Positions 17,095 through 26,575 of a stretch of 64,000 nucleotides of DNA are shown piece by piece. Numbering within the stretch: the first letter of the stretch is position 1; each line of letters opens with the position of its first letter. Source of the stretch: Myroides guanonis (GTDB lineage Bacteria > Bacteroidota > Bacteroidia > Flavobacteriales > Flavobacteriaceae). The stretch lies in the NCBI RefSeq assembly GCF_900114085.1, contig NZ_FORU01000006.1:94821-158820 (forward strand). Reading direction: 5' to 3'. Both the position numbers and the translations under genes were made by a program. The notes beneath the pieces are model-generated. The model was not told the origin of the DNA. It ran no database searches and saw only the letters and a list, made by a program, of their open reading frames with translations.

Positions 17095-18402
17095 ATGAAA
17101 ATATTTCAAAAAGGGGATAAAAAAACCTTATTTGCTTGGGCTTTTTATGATTGGGCAAATTCGGTTTATGCATTAGTAATTTCCTCATCTATTTTTCCAT
17201 TGTATTATGGAGCATTATTCAGAGAAAACGGCATTGAATCATATGAGATTTTTGGTAAAGAATTACCTAGTGAGTCAATAATTAGTTATGTAACCTCATT
17301 GGGGTTTTTACTAATTGTTTTGGTGACACCTATTCTTTCTGGTATAGCTGATTTTTTAGGAACTAAAAAGTTTTTTCTTAAATTGTTTTGTTGGATTGGT
17401 TCTTTGTCTTGTATGATGCTTTATTTTTTTAACATTGAGAATATTCTAATTAGTCTTTTCATTTACATGATGGCATTAATTGGTTTTTGGGGTAGCCTGG
17501 TGTTTTACAATTCTTACTTACCTGATATAGCATTTACTGAACAGCAAGATAAAATTAGTGCAAAGGGATATGCTTTGGGGTATATGGGAAGTGTATTGTT
17601 ACTGATTTTAAATCTGTTAATGTTGATGAATTTTGAGTTTTTTGGATTCGATTCAGAGATGGAAGCTATGAGAGTTTCATTCGTTTTAGTAGGGTTATGG
17701 TGGCTTGGGTTTAGTCAGTATACCTATAAGTATCTTCCAGACTTTAAGAACAAAAATAAAATCACAAAAAATGTTTTCTTTTCAGGGTTTCGAGAATTGA
17801 AAAAGGTTTGGACAGAATTGAAAAACCATCCTATTCTAAAAAAGTATTTAGTTGCATTTTTCACTTATAGTATGGCAGTTCAAACAGTAATGATTATAGC
17901 TGTTTATTTTGGTGAAAAAGAAATAGAGTGGATTAGTGATGGTCAAAGGACAATGGGACTAATTGTAAGTATATTGATGATTCAATTAGTTGCAATTGTA
18001 GGAGCATTTTTAACCTCTTTCGTATCTTCTAAAATTGGAAATATAAATGCTTTAATAGTGATTAATATTCTATGGGTTTTTATTTGTGTATATGCTTATA
18101 CGATAATAAGTCCAAATGAGTTCTATATTGCAGCTGCAAGTGTAGGATTGGTGATGGGAGGGATTCAGTCGCTTTCACGATCTACTTATTCTAAGTTGTT
18201 ACCTGAAACAACGGATACAACTTCATTTTTTAGTTTTTATGACGTTACGGAGAAACTTGGAATTGTAATAGGTATGGTTTTGTATGGATTTATAGCTGAT
18301 TTTACAGGTAAGATGCAAAATGCAATTCTATTTTTAATTGTATTCTTTATAATAGGTGTTATTCTATTAGCAAGAATACCTAAAATAGATAGGGCATCTT
18401 AA
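17095..18402 (+). CDS. MFS transporter, UMF1/Atg22-like family
   Basis: A 435-residue protein with about twelve hydrophobic segments. The start FAWAFYDWANSVYALVI and the later GGIQSLSRSTYSKLLPE, FFSFYDVTEKLG are hallmarks of the UMF1 family, relatives of yeast Atg22, in which the latter region corresponds to the second-half MFS signature. Substrate unknown; amino acids or peptides are suggested for Atg22. A TTG three codons upstream also opens the frame, but ATG at 17095 is the likely start. Confidence 0.88.
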   Translation: MKIFQKGDKKTLFAWAFYDWANSVYALVISSSIFPLYYGALFRENGIESYEIFGKELPSESIISYVTSLGFLLIVLVTPILSGIADFLGTKKFFLKLFCWIGSLSCMMLYFFNIENILISLFIYMMALIGFWGSLVFYNSYLPDIAFTEQQDKISAKGYALGYMGSVLLLILNLLMLMNFEFFGFDSEMEAMRVSFVLVGLWWLGFSQYTYKYLPDFKNKNKITKNVFFSGFRELKKVWTELKNHPILKKYLVAFFTYSMAVQTVMIIAVYFGEKEIEWISDGQRTMGLIVSILMIQLVAIVGAFLTSFVSSKIGNINALIVINILWVFICVYAYTIISPNEFYIAAASVGLVMGGIQSLSRSTYSKLLPETTDTTSFFSFYDVTEKLGIVIGMVLYGFIADFTGKMQNAILFLIVFFIIGVILLARIPKIDRAS

Positions 18403-18572
18403 AGATTTAAAGTAGGATGTTTTAGGGGGTGTTTTTAAATATATAATATTGATGATTGCTCTCTATACTTGATTGATAATTGAATTTGTAGTAGAAATTT
18501 AAATCGATTGTCTCAATAAATTAAAAAGAAAATAGAAATTTATCATTTAACATAAAGTTTGGTAAATTTTTT

Positions 18573-18580
18573 TATATTTG
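18573..18580 (+). promoter_or_regulatory. -7 promoter element for the lipoprotein at 18604
   Basis: TATATTTG matches TAnnTTTG, 24 bases before the ATG. No TTG is seen at the usual spacing. Confidence 0.5.
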
Positions 18581-18603
18581 GCAATAGTATATAATAAGAA
18601 AAT

Positions 18604-19524
18604 ATGATGAAAAAAAAGGCATTAATTGTAACGCTAAGTTTTTTGAGTTTAGGCGCAATTTTTTTTACTTCTTGCGAGAAAGAGAGTATTCAAAGTGAGC
18701 TGTTAGATGAGAGTAAGGTTGGTGAATCAATAGTAAGAGTTCAGTATAACGATACATTAATCATCAGGAAAGGAATTTCTGGAGTATTAAATGGTAGTGG
18801 AGAGTTTTCTTTTAAATTAGAAATGCTTGGAAAAGACTATATGAACATTTTAACACTTGGGTTTGAAGAGGGGACTTATCCTACAAATATCAATGTTGCA
18901 AAATATTTTTTTTCTGAATTGGGCGAAGATGTTTTTGATTCTGAAGGTGAGAAAATTGGGAAAACTGGTGAGTTTGGGTCTTCTTTGGATATTTCCAGAC
19001 CACAGTATTCATCAGGTTATATTAAGATAAATCGTGTAAATAAGTTAGCTAGAGCAGTTAATGGAGAGTTTAAGATTAAAATTTTTCCTCCGCTAATGAA
19101 TGAATTAAACCTGAGACCGTTTGAGGTGCAAGGAGAGTTTATTAATTTAAGATATGACCGTGTAGAAGCGCAATATTTTGATGCTACGGTTGATGGGAAG
19201 TCTTTTGTATCTGGTTCAGCATTTGCTCAAATTGAAGAGGAGAATTTAGTAGTAAACTCTAGTAGTTCTGTAAGCGAAGAGTCAATAAAACTTAAGTTTA
19301 ATAAAGACTTGGAGCAAGGAGTGTATGGGTCAGTTTCTATAGAGGGAACTTATGTTTCTCCATTAGGAGTTGTTTATAATACTAGTAAGGAATTAACTAA
19401 GAGTTCTTTGCATGTTAGAAAGAATGAATCTAATGTTATAAGTGCATCATTTACATTACAATTAAAGAATAAGCAAGGAGGGGTTATAGAAGTTAAAGGA
19501 GGTGATTTTAGATTACCATACTAA
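18604..19524 (+). CDS. Lipoprotein of unknown function
   Basis: A 306-residue protein with a lipoprotein signal ending in Cys24 (FTSC). The rest is mostly predicted beta strand with repeated phrases of the form G.F.FKLEM and ASFTLQLKNKQG, suggesting a beta-sandwich with internal similarity between the first half (about 55-150) and the second half (about 190-300). I do not recognise a named family. It stands alone, with its own promoter and terminator; a second ATG immediately follows the first. Surface exposure is possible but not shown. Confidence 0.7.
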   Translation: MMKKKALIVTLSFLSLGAIFFTSCEKESIQSELLDESKVGESIVRVQYNDTLIIRKGISGVLNGSGEFSFKLEMLGKDYMNILTLGFEEGTYPTNINVAKYFFSELGEDVFDSEGEKIGKTGEFGSSLDISRPQYSSGYIKINRVNKLARAVNGEFKIKIFPPLMNELNLRPFEVQGEFINLRYDRVEAQYFDATVDGKSFVSGSAFAQIEEENLVVNSSSSVSEESIKLKFNKDLEQGVYGSVSIEGTYVSPLGVVYNTSKELTKSSLHVRKNESNVISASFTLQLKNKQGGVIEVKGGDFRLPY

Positions 19525-19549
19525 TTTTGTACCCTTATTTTAATAGTTT

Positions 19550-19585
19550 AAAAGGACTGTAACATTTAGTTATAGTCCTTTTTTG
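19550..19585 (+). terminator. Terminator after the lipoprotein gene
   Basis: AAAAGGACT(G)TAAC pairs with GTTA(T)AGTCCTTTT around a 5-base loop (one mismatch), followed by further T residues; 26 bases after the stop. Confidence 0.75.
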
Positions 19586-19901
19586 ATTTTCTTCAATAAA
19601 TCTGTAACCAAATATTAAAGAGAGTTTTATTAAAATATAGATAGGGGTATAATTAGTTAATATGATTTAGAAATCTTAAACCCTAATTATTTAATGAAAT
19701 AATCAATTTTGTGCTTTGTTTGTATTGGTCAAATGGTTAAGAGCTATAATTAAGTTAATGGCATAGTGATTGTCTTAATTATAGTATTAAAGATCAATTT
19801 ATTTATGTTTATTGTTGATATATAGGCTTTTATGGTTTTTTAATCAAAAGTTTTTATTAGCAACTGATAACATTGATGACAAAAAGACATTAAAAAATAT
19901 T
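19586..19901. other. Non-coding stretch upstream of lon
   Basis: About 316 AT-rich bases with no credible gene. The only structure I see is the 11-bp dyad at 19744-19784. An open frame extends upstream of the lon ATG through a TTG at 19812, but its sequence has no similarity to Lon. No clear TAnnTTTG element was found. Confidence 0.6.
19744..19784. promoter_or_regulatory. Inverted repeat upstream of lon
   Basis: CTATAATTAAG (19744-19754) and its exact complement CTTAATTATAG (19774-19784) are separated by 19 bases, about 120 bases before the lon start. No T tract follows, so it is not an ordinary terminator. It could be an operator or a leader hairpin; AT-richness makes chance possible. Confidence 0.35.
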
Positions 19902-22367
19902 ATGGCGAATCAAAAAATAATAACATTGGACAGTTTGTCACTTCAAGATATGCACTCAGATTCTGAGTTTATTCCTTTATTATCGTCGGAAGATGAAGAA
20001 GAAATGAATAAAGAAGAATTACCTATGGAATTAGCTATTTTACCTTTAAGAAATATGGTTTTATTTCCTGGTGTAGTTATTCCTATAACTGCGGGGAGAG
20101 ATAAATCAATTAAGCTTTTAAATGACGTTCAAAAGGGTGAGAAAACTATTGGGGTAGTCGCTCAAATTGACGAGGATATTGAAGATCCTTCATTTGATGA
20201 AATCTATCATACTGGAACTGTTGCTCGAATTTTGAAAGTATTAAAGTTACCTGATGGTAATATTACCGTTATTCTTCAGGGGAAAAAGAGGTTTGAAATA
20301 GAAGAATTAATTACAGAGGAGCCTTATTTTCGTGCGAAAGTTAAGGAAGTTGTTGAAACAAGACCTGAGCATGAAGATACTGAGTTTAGAGCTATAGTAG
20401 AGTCAATAAAAGAAGCAGCGGTTGATATAATAAAAAACAATCCAAATATTCCAAGTGAAGCTTCATTTGCGATTAAGAATATAGAAAGTGATTCATTTTT
20501 AATAAACTTCATTTCTTCAAATATGAGTCTTTCTGTAGAAGAAAAACAGACCCTATTGAAGATAGTTGATTTAAAAGAGAGAGCTTTTGAAACTTTGAAA
20601 TTAATGAATTTAGAGATTCAGAGACTTGAACTTCATAATGTAATTCAATCTAAAGTTAGATTTGATTTAGATCAACAACAGAAAGAATATTTCTTACATC
20701 AGCAAATGAAAACGATTCAAGAAGAGTTGGGTGGTTTTTCAAATGAGGAGGAGTTTGAGGAAATGCGTGAAAAGGCGTTACTTAAGAAATGGGATTCAAA
20801 GGTAAAAGAGCGTTTTGATAAAGAACTCATGAAGTTTCAACGAATGAACCCGCAAGTTGCTGAGTTTTCCATTCAGAGAAATTATTTGGAATTGTTTTTA
20901 GAGTTACCATGGGATGAGTTTTCTAAAGATAACTTTGACTTAAAGAATGCTCAGAAAATTCTTGATAAAGATCATTACGGGATTGAGGAAGTTAAAAAAC
21001 GTGTACTTGAACATATGGCTGTATTAAAGCTTCGAAATGATTTAAAATCACCTATATTATGTTTGTATGGACCTCCAGGAGTTGGTAAAACTTCAATTGG
21101 TAAGTCAATTGCTGAAGCTTTAGGACGTGAGTATGTGAGAATTTCTTTAGGAGGACTTAGAGATGAGGCTGAAATTAGAGGTCATAGAAAAACCTATATT
21201 GGTGCTATGCCAGGAAGAATAATCCAGAGTATAAAAAAAGCTAAAACATCTAATCCTGTATTTTTATTAGATGAGATAGATAAGCTATCTACAAGTAATA
21301 GTGGTGATCCATCTTCTGCTTTATTAGAAGTTTTAGATCCTGAGCAAAATTCTGATTTCTATGACAACTTCTTAGAGATGGGATATGACTTGTCTAAAGT
21401 TATGTTTATTGCTACTTCAAATAGTTTAGCTAGTATTCAACCAGCATTACGTGATCGTATGGAAATCATAGAAATGAATGGTTATACTATCGAAGAGAAA
21501 GTAGAGATTGGAAAACAGCATCTTTTTCCTAAGCAACTGAAAGAGCATGGTCTTACTTCAAAAGATGCGGTTCTAGGTAAAAAACAAATGGAGTTTATTG
21601 TAACAAAATATACTCGTGAATCGGGCGTGCGTGGCTTAGATAAAAAATTAGCTCATATTGCTCGTGGTATTGCTAAAGCAATAGTGATGGAAGAGTCTTA
21701 TGAGATAAAATTGAATGAAGATGCCATTGTGAAAATTTTAGGTACTCCACGATTCGATAGTGATAAATATGAAAATAACGAAGTTGCAGGTGTAGTAACA
21801 GGGTTAGCATGGACTAGTGTAGGTGGAGATATCTTATATATTGAATCTTTGGTGTCTAAAGGTAAAGGAAACCTAACCATCACTGGGAATTTAGGTACTG
21901 TTATGAAGGAATCTGCAACAATTGCTTTGGAGTATATTAGAGCTCATGCAGAGGATTTAGGAATTTCACCTGAGTTATTTGAACATTATAAAGTACATAT
22001 ACACGTTCCAGAAGGTGCAACTCCAAAGGATGGGCCTAGTGCTGGAATTACGATGTTAACCTCTATGGTTTCTTCTTTTACACAGAGAAAAGTTAAAAAG
22101 AATCTTGCTATGACAGGTGAAATTACATTAAGAGGTAAAGTATTACCAGTTGGAGGTATAAAGGAAAAAATATTGGCGGCAAAAAGAGCTAATATTAAAG
22201 AGATCGTCTTATGTAAAGAAAACAAAAAAGATATCGATGAAATTAAAGAGGATTATCTAAAAGGTCTAACATTTCATTATGTAGACAGAATGGAGGAAGT
22301 CTTAAAAATTGCCATTACTGATCAAAAAGTAAAAGGAGCAAAAAATTTCGAGATTGTTAAAAAATAA
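19902..22367 (+). CDS. lon: ATP-dependent protease La (Lon)
   Basis: An 821-residue LonA protease from the ATG at 19902. The N-terminal LON domain (ELAILPLRNMVLFPGVVIP) is followed by a coiled-coil region, the AAA+ domain with Walker A GPPGVGKT and Walker B VFLLDEIDK, and the peptidase domain with catalytic Ser in PKDGPSAGIT and Lys in GKVLPVGGIKEK. It degrades damaged and regulatory proteins in the cytoplasm. The frame opens 30 codons earlier at a TTG, but the first residues MANQKIITLDSLSLQD match the usual flavobacterial Lon start. Confidence 0.96.
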   Translation: MANQKIITLDSLSLQDMHSDSEFIPLLSSEDEEEMNKEELPMELAILPLRNMVLFPGVVIPITAGRDKSIKLLNDVQKGEKTIGVVAQIDEDIEDPSFDEIYHTGTVARILKVLKLPDGNITVILQGKKRFEIEELITEEPYFRAKVKEVVETRPEHEDTEFRAIVESIKEAAVDIIKNNPNIPSEASFAIKNIESDSFLINFISSNMSLSVEEKQTLLKIVDLKERAFETLKLMNLEIQRLELHNVIQSKVRFDLDQQQKEYFLHQQMKTIQEELGGFSNEEEFEEMREKALLKKWDSKVKERFDKELMKFQRMNPQVAEFSIQRNYLELFLELPWDEFSKDNFDLKNAQKILDKDHYGIEEVKKRVLEHMAVLKLRNDLKSPILCLYGPPGVGKTSIGKSIAEALGREYVRISLGGLRDEAEIRGHRKTYIGAMPGRIIQSIKKAKTSNPVFLLDEIDKLSTSNSGDPSSALLEVLDPEQNSDFYDNFLEMGYDLSKVMFIATSNSLASIQPALRDRMEIIEMNGYTIEEKVEIGKQHLFPKQLKEHGLTSKDAVLGKKQMEFIVTKYTRESGVRGLDKKLAHIARGIAKAIVMEESYEIKLNEDAIVKILGTPRFDSDKYENNEVAGVVTGLAWTSVGGDILYIESLVSKGKGNLTITGNLGTVMKESATIALEYIRAHAEDLGISPELFEHYKVHIHVPEGATPKDGPSAGITMLTSMVSSFTQRKVKKNLAMTGEITLRGKVLPVGGIKEKILAAKRANIKEIVLCKENKKDIDEIKEDYLKGLTFHYVDRMEEVLKIAITDQKVKGAKNFEIVKK

Positions 22368-22387
22368 TAAACAGAATTGAAACATCT

Positions 22388-22428
22388 GAAAAGCACACTG
22401 AGTTAGCTCCTTGTGCTTTTCTTTTTTA
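22388..22428 (+). terminator. Terminator after lon
   Basis: A perfect 10-bp stem GAAAAGCACA / TGTGCTTTTC with a 14-base loop and a T tract. It overlaps an upstream in-frame start for the next gene, which argues for the later ATG there. Confidence 0.85.
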
Positions 22429-22493
22429 ATAGAGCTATTAAAAAAAATAATATCTTAGCAACTTCAAATCTTAATTGTAATTCGAAAACAATA

Positions 22494-23507
22494 ATGGTAA
22501 AGAAACTAATGTTGTATATTGGTTTGTCTTCACTTAGTGCTTTTTCTCAAGTTGGGGGTGACCATTCTTATCAGTTTTTGAACCTTTCGTCCTCTCCAGT
22601 CCAAGCTTCATTAGGAGGTAAAAATATTACTATTCGAGATAATAATGTCAATCATAGTTTCGTAAATCCAGCTGTAATTAATTCTGAAATGAACAATCAA
22701 TTAGCGTTGAATTTTAGTAAGTATTTTGGAGCTATTACCTATGGATCGGCTGGCTACGTTAAATCATTCGACAATAAAAAGAATGTGTTTTTTGGTGTGA
22801 ATTACGTGAACTATGGAGATATTGAAGGGTATGATGAATTTGGTAATGAAACTGGAACGTTTAGCGGAAATGAAGTTGCCTTGAACATAGGGTATTCGTA
22901 TAATGTTAGTCAAACTAACTGGTATTTTGGTGCTAATACAAAGTTCATAGGTTCTTACTTAGAATCTTATTCATCAATAGGAGTTGCATTAGATTTGGGT
23001 GTTTTAAATGTCAACGAGGAAAATAATCTTACATTTGCATTTACAATTAGGAATCTTGGAGCTCAAATCTCAACTTATAATGATGTTCGTGAAAAACTAC
23101 CATTAGATATCATGATAGCAGTTTCCAAAAAGCTTGATAATGTTCCAATTCGTTGGCATATCGGATTAGATAACCTTCAAAAGTGGGATCTTTCGTTTTC
23201 TAATCCAAATAGGTCTGAGACTGATTTGGAGGGAGTTGTGACAGAAGAAGATGTGACTTTTTTTAATAATGCTATAAGGCACTTGATTTTTGGAATTGAA
23301 TTATTTCCAGATAGAAATTTTAATATCCGTTTGGGGTATAATTTTAGAAAGGGAGAGGAATTAAGAATTACTGATCAACGTCATTTTTCTGGGATTACAG
23401 CAGGGTTTGGTTTTAAAGTGAATAGAATGCGTTTTGAATATTCCTACAGTAGGCAAACAATAGCTGCAAATACGAGTCTTTTTGGACTAATAATAGATTT
23501 GAAGTAA
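22494..23507 (+). CDS. porQ: Type IX secretion system protein PorQ
   Basis: A 337-residue outer-membrane beta-barrel protein with a Sec signal peptide (MVKKLMLYIGLSSLSAFSQ). It begins with GGDHSYQFLNLSSSPVQASLGGKNIT, the pattern of PorQ, and continues as alternating strands ending FGLIIDLK. PorQ belongs to the T9SS attachment/translocation machinery and works with PorU, PorV and PorZ. In many Bacteroidota it sits directly before cmk, as here (18-base gap). A start at 22413 would place the N-terminus in the lon terminator, so 22494 is chosen. The secreted nuclease at 48394 carries a tail recognised by this system. Confidence 0.85.
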   Translation: MVKKLMLYIGLSSLSAFSQVGGDHSYQFLNLSSSPVQASLGGKNITIRDNNVNHSFVNPAVINSEMNNQLALNFSKYFGAITYGSAGYVKSFDNKKNVFFGVNYVNYGDIEGYDEFGNETGTFSGNEVALNIGYSYNVSQTNWYFGANTKFIGSYLESYSSIGVALDLGVLNVNEENNLTFAFTIRNLGAQISTYNDVREKLPLDIMIAVSKKLDNVPIRWHIGLDNLQKWDLSFSNPNRSETDLEGVVTEEDVTFFNNAIRHLIFGIELFPDRNFNIRLGYNFRKGEELRITDQRHFSGITAGFGFKVNRMRFEYSYSRQTIAANTSLFGLIIDLK

Positions 23508-23525
23508 ATAAAAACAAAATATCAA

Positions 23526-24218
23526 TTGAAAAAAATAACAATTGCCATTGATGGTTTTTCTTCTACAGGGAAGAGCACTTTGGCTAAAGAGTTAGCAAAG
23601 AAATTAGGTTATGCGTATATAGATACTGGTGCTATGTATAGGGCAGTGACTTTGTTTGCAATGAGAAAAGGCTTTATTAATAATCGTGAATTTCATGCCG
23701 AGAAATTAATTGAAGCTTTAACCGATATAGATTTGCAATTTATATACAATGCTCAAAAAGGGTTTGCGGAGGTATATCTCAATCAAGAAAACGTTGAAGA
23801 AATAATTAGGTCTCTTGAAGTTTCAAACTTCGTTAGTCAAATAGCCACACTTACTGAGGTACGAAAAAAACTAGTAGAACAACAACAAAGTTTAGGCAGG
23901 GAAAAAGGGGTGGTTATGGATGGAAGAGACATTGGAACTGTTGTGTTTCCATATGCAGAATTGAAAATTTTTATGACTGCTTCTCCTGAAATTAGAGCGG
24001 AAAGAAGATTTTTGGAATTAAAAAATAAGGGTCAGGATATACAGTTTGATGAGGTTTTTAAAAATGTTGTTGAAAGAGATCGATTAGATTCAACTAGAGA
24101 AGACTCTCCTTTAATAAAGGCTTCAGATGCTATTGAAGTTGATAATTCTAATTTGACCAAAGAAGAACAATTTGATTTAATATTACAGATGGCTCAAAAT
24201 AAAATTAAAGAGGCATAG
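23526..24218 (+). CDS. cmk: Cytidylate kinase (TTG start)
   Basis: A 230-residue (d)CMP kinase. The P-loop is GFSSTGKST (about 10-18), followed by LGYAYIDTGAMYRAVTL, VVMDGRDIGTVVFP and AERRFLELKNKG, all standard for bacterial Cmk. It phosphorylates CMP and dCMP to the diphosphates. The start is TTG at 23526: the family N-terminus (KKITIAIDG) begins there and no ATG is available. It follows porQ by 18 bases and is likely co-transcribed. Confidence 0.95.
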   Translation: MKKITIAIDGFSSTGKSTLAKELAKKLGYAYIDTGAMYRAVTLFAMRKGFINNREFHAEKLIEALTDIDLQFIYNAQKGFAEVYLNQENVEEIIRSLEVSNFVSQIATLTEVRKKLVEQQQSLGREKGVVMDGRDIGTVVFPYAELKIFMTASPEIRAERRFLELKNKGQDIQFDEVFKNVVERDRLDSTREDSPLIKASDAIEVDNSNLTKEEQFDLILQMAQNKIKEA

Positions 24219-24285
24219 ATTTTATGTGTATTAGCATATGTAGGCCAATTTTCAGGTCACTTAGAACATTTATTTTACTAAAGAA

Positions 24286-25617
24286 ATGAGTATAAAAAGT
24301 AGATTAATATTGATGAGTTTTCTGCAATTTGCAGTATGGGGAGCTTATCTAACTTCAATGGGGAATTATTTAGGTTCTATCAATTTAGGACCTAAGATTG
24401 GGTTGTTTTATGCAATGCAAGGTATAGTTTCTATATTTATGCCTGCTCTTATGGGAATAATTGCAGATAGATGGGTAGAATCTCAAAAGCTTTTAGGATT
24501 AAATCATTTGGCTGCGGCCTTCTTTATGTTGGCGACAGGTTATTATGGTTATACAGCTGGTGAAAATGTTGATTTTACAACCATTTTTACTCTTTATTCG
24601 CTGAGTGTAGCTTTTTATATGCCAACAATTGCTCTTTCAAATTCGACAGGTTATGCCGTTTTAAAAAGCAATGGAATGGACACTATTAAGCACTTTCCTC
24701 ATATTCGAACTTTTGGAACTATAGGGTTTATTTTTTCCATGTTGTTTGTAGATTTTATAGGATTTCAAAATGGTAATTTGACATTTGCTTTCGCAAAATC
24801 TAGTGTAGGTGAATTTATAAGTTTTCAAAACACATACCATCAGTTCTATGTGTCTGCTGTTTTAGGAGTTTTATTATTCGTTTATAGTTTCACTTTACCT
24901 CATTGTAAAGTATCTAGATCAAAAGAGAAGAAAACAATGTATGATGCATTGGGATTAAAAGCATTTTCGTTGTTTAAAGACAAACGAATGGCAATCTTCT
25001 TTATTTTTTCAATGTTTCTAGGGGTTTCATTACAAATTACAAATGGATACGCAAATCCATTTATAACAAGCTTTAAAGAAGTACCGGAATATGCGAACAG
25101 TTTTGGAGCTAATCATGCGAATGCTTTAATTTCTATCTCTCAAATTTCAGAAACGTTCTGTATTCTACTCATACCATTCTTTTTAAGACGATTTGGAATT
25201 AAACAGGTTATGTTGATGTCTATGTTTGCATGGGTGTTGAGATTTGCTCTTTTTGGTTTTGGAGATCCAGGAAGTGGTGTTTGGATGTTTATATTGTCTA
25301 TGTTGGTTTATGGAATTGCATTTGACTTCTTCAATGTTTCGGGATCTTTATTTGTGGATAATGAAACAGATGAGGATATTCGTTCTAGTGCTCAAGGTGT
25401 CTTTATGATGATGACAAATGGCTTTGGGGCAACGATTGGAATGTTGGGGGCTCAATACGTGGTAAATCATTTTGTGTTCAATAAAACGGATGTAATGGAA
25501 CAAATGCAAGGATGGTATTCCTCTTGGCTCGTATTTGCTGCCTATTCATTAGTAATAACAATTGTGTTTGCTATTGTGTTCAAATACAAACACAATCCAG
25601 ATAAAATAAATATATAA
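24286..25617 (+). CDS. NupG-like nucleoside permease (MFS)
   Basis: A 443-residue membrane protein with about twelve hydrophobic segments. The start SFLQFAVWGAYLTSMGNYL, the PALMGIIADRWVESQKLLG loop after the second helix and the FNVSGSLFVDNETD segment are typical of the nucleoside:H+ symporter (NupG/XapB) family. Such proteins import nucleosides by proton symport. A complementary enzyme, purine nucleoside phosphorylase, is encoded at 35270-36085 but not in the same unit. Confidence 0.85.
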   Translation: MSIKSRLILMSFLQFAVWGAYLTSMGNYLGSINLGPKIGLFYAMQGIVSIFMPALMGIIADRWVESQKLLGLNHLAAAFFMLATGYYGYTAGENVDFTTIFTLYSLSVAFYMPTIALSNSTGYAVLKSNGMDTIKHFPHIRTFGTIGFIFSMLFVDFIGFQNGNLTFAFAKSSVGEFISFQNTYHQFYVSAVLGVLLFVYSFTLPHCKVSRSKEKKTMYDALGLKAFSLFKDKRMAIFFIFSMFLGVSLQITNGYANPFITSFKEVPEYANSFGANHANALISISQISETFCILLIPFFLRRFGIKQVMLMSMFAWVLRFALFGFGDPGSGVWMFILSMLVYGIAFDFFNVSGSLFVDNETDEDIRSSAQGVFMMMTNGFGATIGMLGAQYVVNHFVFNKTDVMEQMQGWYSSWLVFAAYSLVITIVFAIVFKYKHNPDKINI

Positions 25618-25639
25618 TACAAAACAATATTTTAAATTA

Positions 25640-25672
25640 TGGGAAAACCTCGCAATTATGCGGGGCTTTTTC
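25640..25672 (+). terminator. Terminator after the nucleoside permease
   Basis: AAACCTCGCA pairs with TGCGGGGCTTT (one wobble) around a short AT loop, with a T-rich tail; about 25 bases after the stop. Confidence 0.8.
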
Positions 25673-25769
25673 ATTTTTAAGCAATAGCTTCTTATAGCTC
25701 TTCATCATAGTTCTTTAAAATTATTAAAACTGATTTATTGTTTTTTAAGTTTAAAACGTTTGTATTAGT

Positions 25770-26159
25770 TTACTTATATGATACCATTTCGGGTTCGTTT
25801 GAAATACCATTACTTGTCTTAGCGTTGGGACTATCATTTGGGTCATTACCCGGTCCATTTTTTGGACTGTTAGAAAAGGATAATAATCGAAATGAATTAC
25901 CTCTGTAAATACTCGTGGAAGGCGTATATTTTGTCCACATCCATGCTACTAGATCTTTAATACACTTGTGAAAAGTGGTTTTCGAACTAATTTTATTTAC
26001 ATGTATTAATTCAATATGCACTGCTGCGATTGGACTTTGAAAATAATGATGGTTCCACAGATGGAACAAAGCCAGATAAAGGCTAATGTGGGTTGGACAA
26101 ACTGCCTCTGATTCTTCCACCTTTTTTAGAAACTGATTTAAATGAATAATGTAATTCAT
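25770..26159 (-). CDS. Small HTH-like protein of a flavobacterial accessory family
   Basis: A 129-residue protein. The first 90 residues (MNYIIHLNQFLKKVEE, CPTHISLYLALFHLWN, ISSKTTFHKCIKDLV, TKYTPSTSIYRGNSFRLL) have the feel of a winged-helix domain as found in replication initiators and primosomal proteins; ISSKTTFHKCIKDL would be the recognition helix. The last 35 residues are a hydrophilic Asn/Pro/Ser tail. I recall similar proteins, often several per genome, in Flavobacteriia as hypothetical genes, but know of no assigned function. It is flanked by a terminator on one side and by dyads, 11-nt repeats and a decayed gene on the other, so an element-borne regulator is plausible. Confidence 0.6.
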   Translation of the reverse strand: MNYIIHLNQFLKKVEESEAVCPTHISLYLALFHLWNHHYFQSPIAAVHIELIHVNKISSKTTFHKCIKDLVAWMWTKYTPSTSIYRGNSFRLLSFSNSPKNGPGNDPNDSPNAKTSNGISNEPEMVSYK

Positions 26160-26221
26160 GGTACTTAGATTTATAAGTTATAAACTCAAATTAAATGTAA
26201 TTTTTTGACAATAATATAGGA

Positions 26222-26239
26222 GGTACTACTAGTACTACC
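26222..26239. promoter_or_regulatory. Near-palindrome beside the HTH-like gene
   Basis: GGTACTACTAGTACTACC reads almost the same on both strands (GGTA-n-TACTAGTA-n-TACC, 16 of 18 positions symmetrical) and contains TACTAC twice. It lies 63 bases upstream of the minus-strand HTH-like gene, where an operator would be expected. No experimental support. Confidence 0.35.
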
Positions 26240-26336
26240 ATGTTAAAGCCTTAAGAAATTGTTTTACTCTGGCTCTTTTCATTTTAATTTGAGACTAGAA
26301 AGAGTAAAGCGCATTGTACTTTTCTTCTTAGTTACT

Positions 26337-26369
26337 GTAGGGATGAAGTAGGGATCAAGTATGGATGCT
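26337..26369 (+). repeat. Three tandem 11-nt repeats
   Basis: The units are GTAGGGATGAA (26337), GTAGGGATCAA (26348) and GTATGGATGCT (26359), head to tail without spacers. The first two differ at one base. A related 11-nt array lies near the right edge at 63620-63663 on the other strand. Confidence 0.8.
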
Positions 26370-26575
26370 TCTACTCTTGACCGAGGTAAGGTCGTATTGA
26401 GAGCGTATACAGGACGAGGTTAGTCCATGTTTCTACGGGAGGAATATCGTTTATAGTATTTAGTTAGTATGTCTTAGGGCTTGATATCGCTAGGGTGAGC
26501 ATAGTCTTATTAAAAAAGCAAGCAAAACTTTAGTCGGACTCATAAAATAGCACCGTTAATTTTAAATTTATAAAT

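Larger units (their letters stand above)
26160..26575. other. Non-coding stretch of the accessory island
   Basis: About 416 bases with no credible gene in any frame. It holds an 18-base near-palindrome at 26222-26239 and three 11-nt tandem repeats at 26337-26369, and is visibly richer in G than the surrounding intergenic DNA (many GAGGT and GGGAT words between 26337 and 26500). Confidence 0.6.

Noticed and set aside
19812..19901. Thirty extra codons before lon from a TTG
   Set aside because: The added sequence is unlike any Lon N-terminus and lacks a ribosome-binding site; ATG 19902 gives the expected start.
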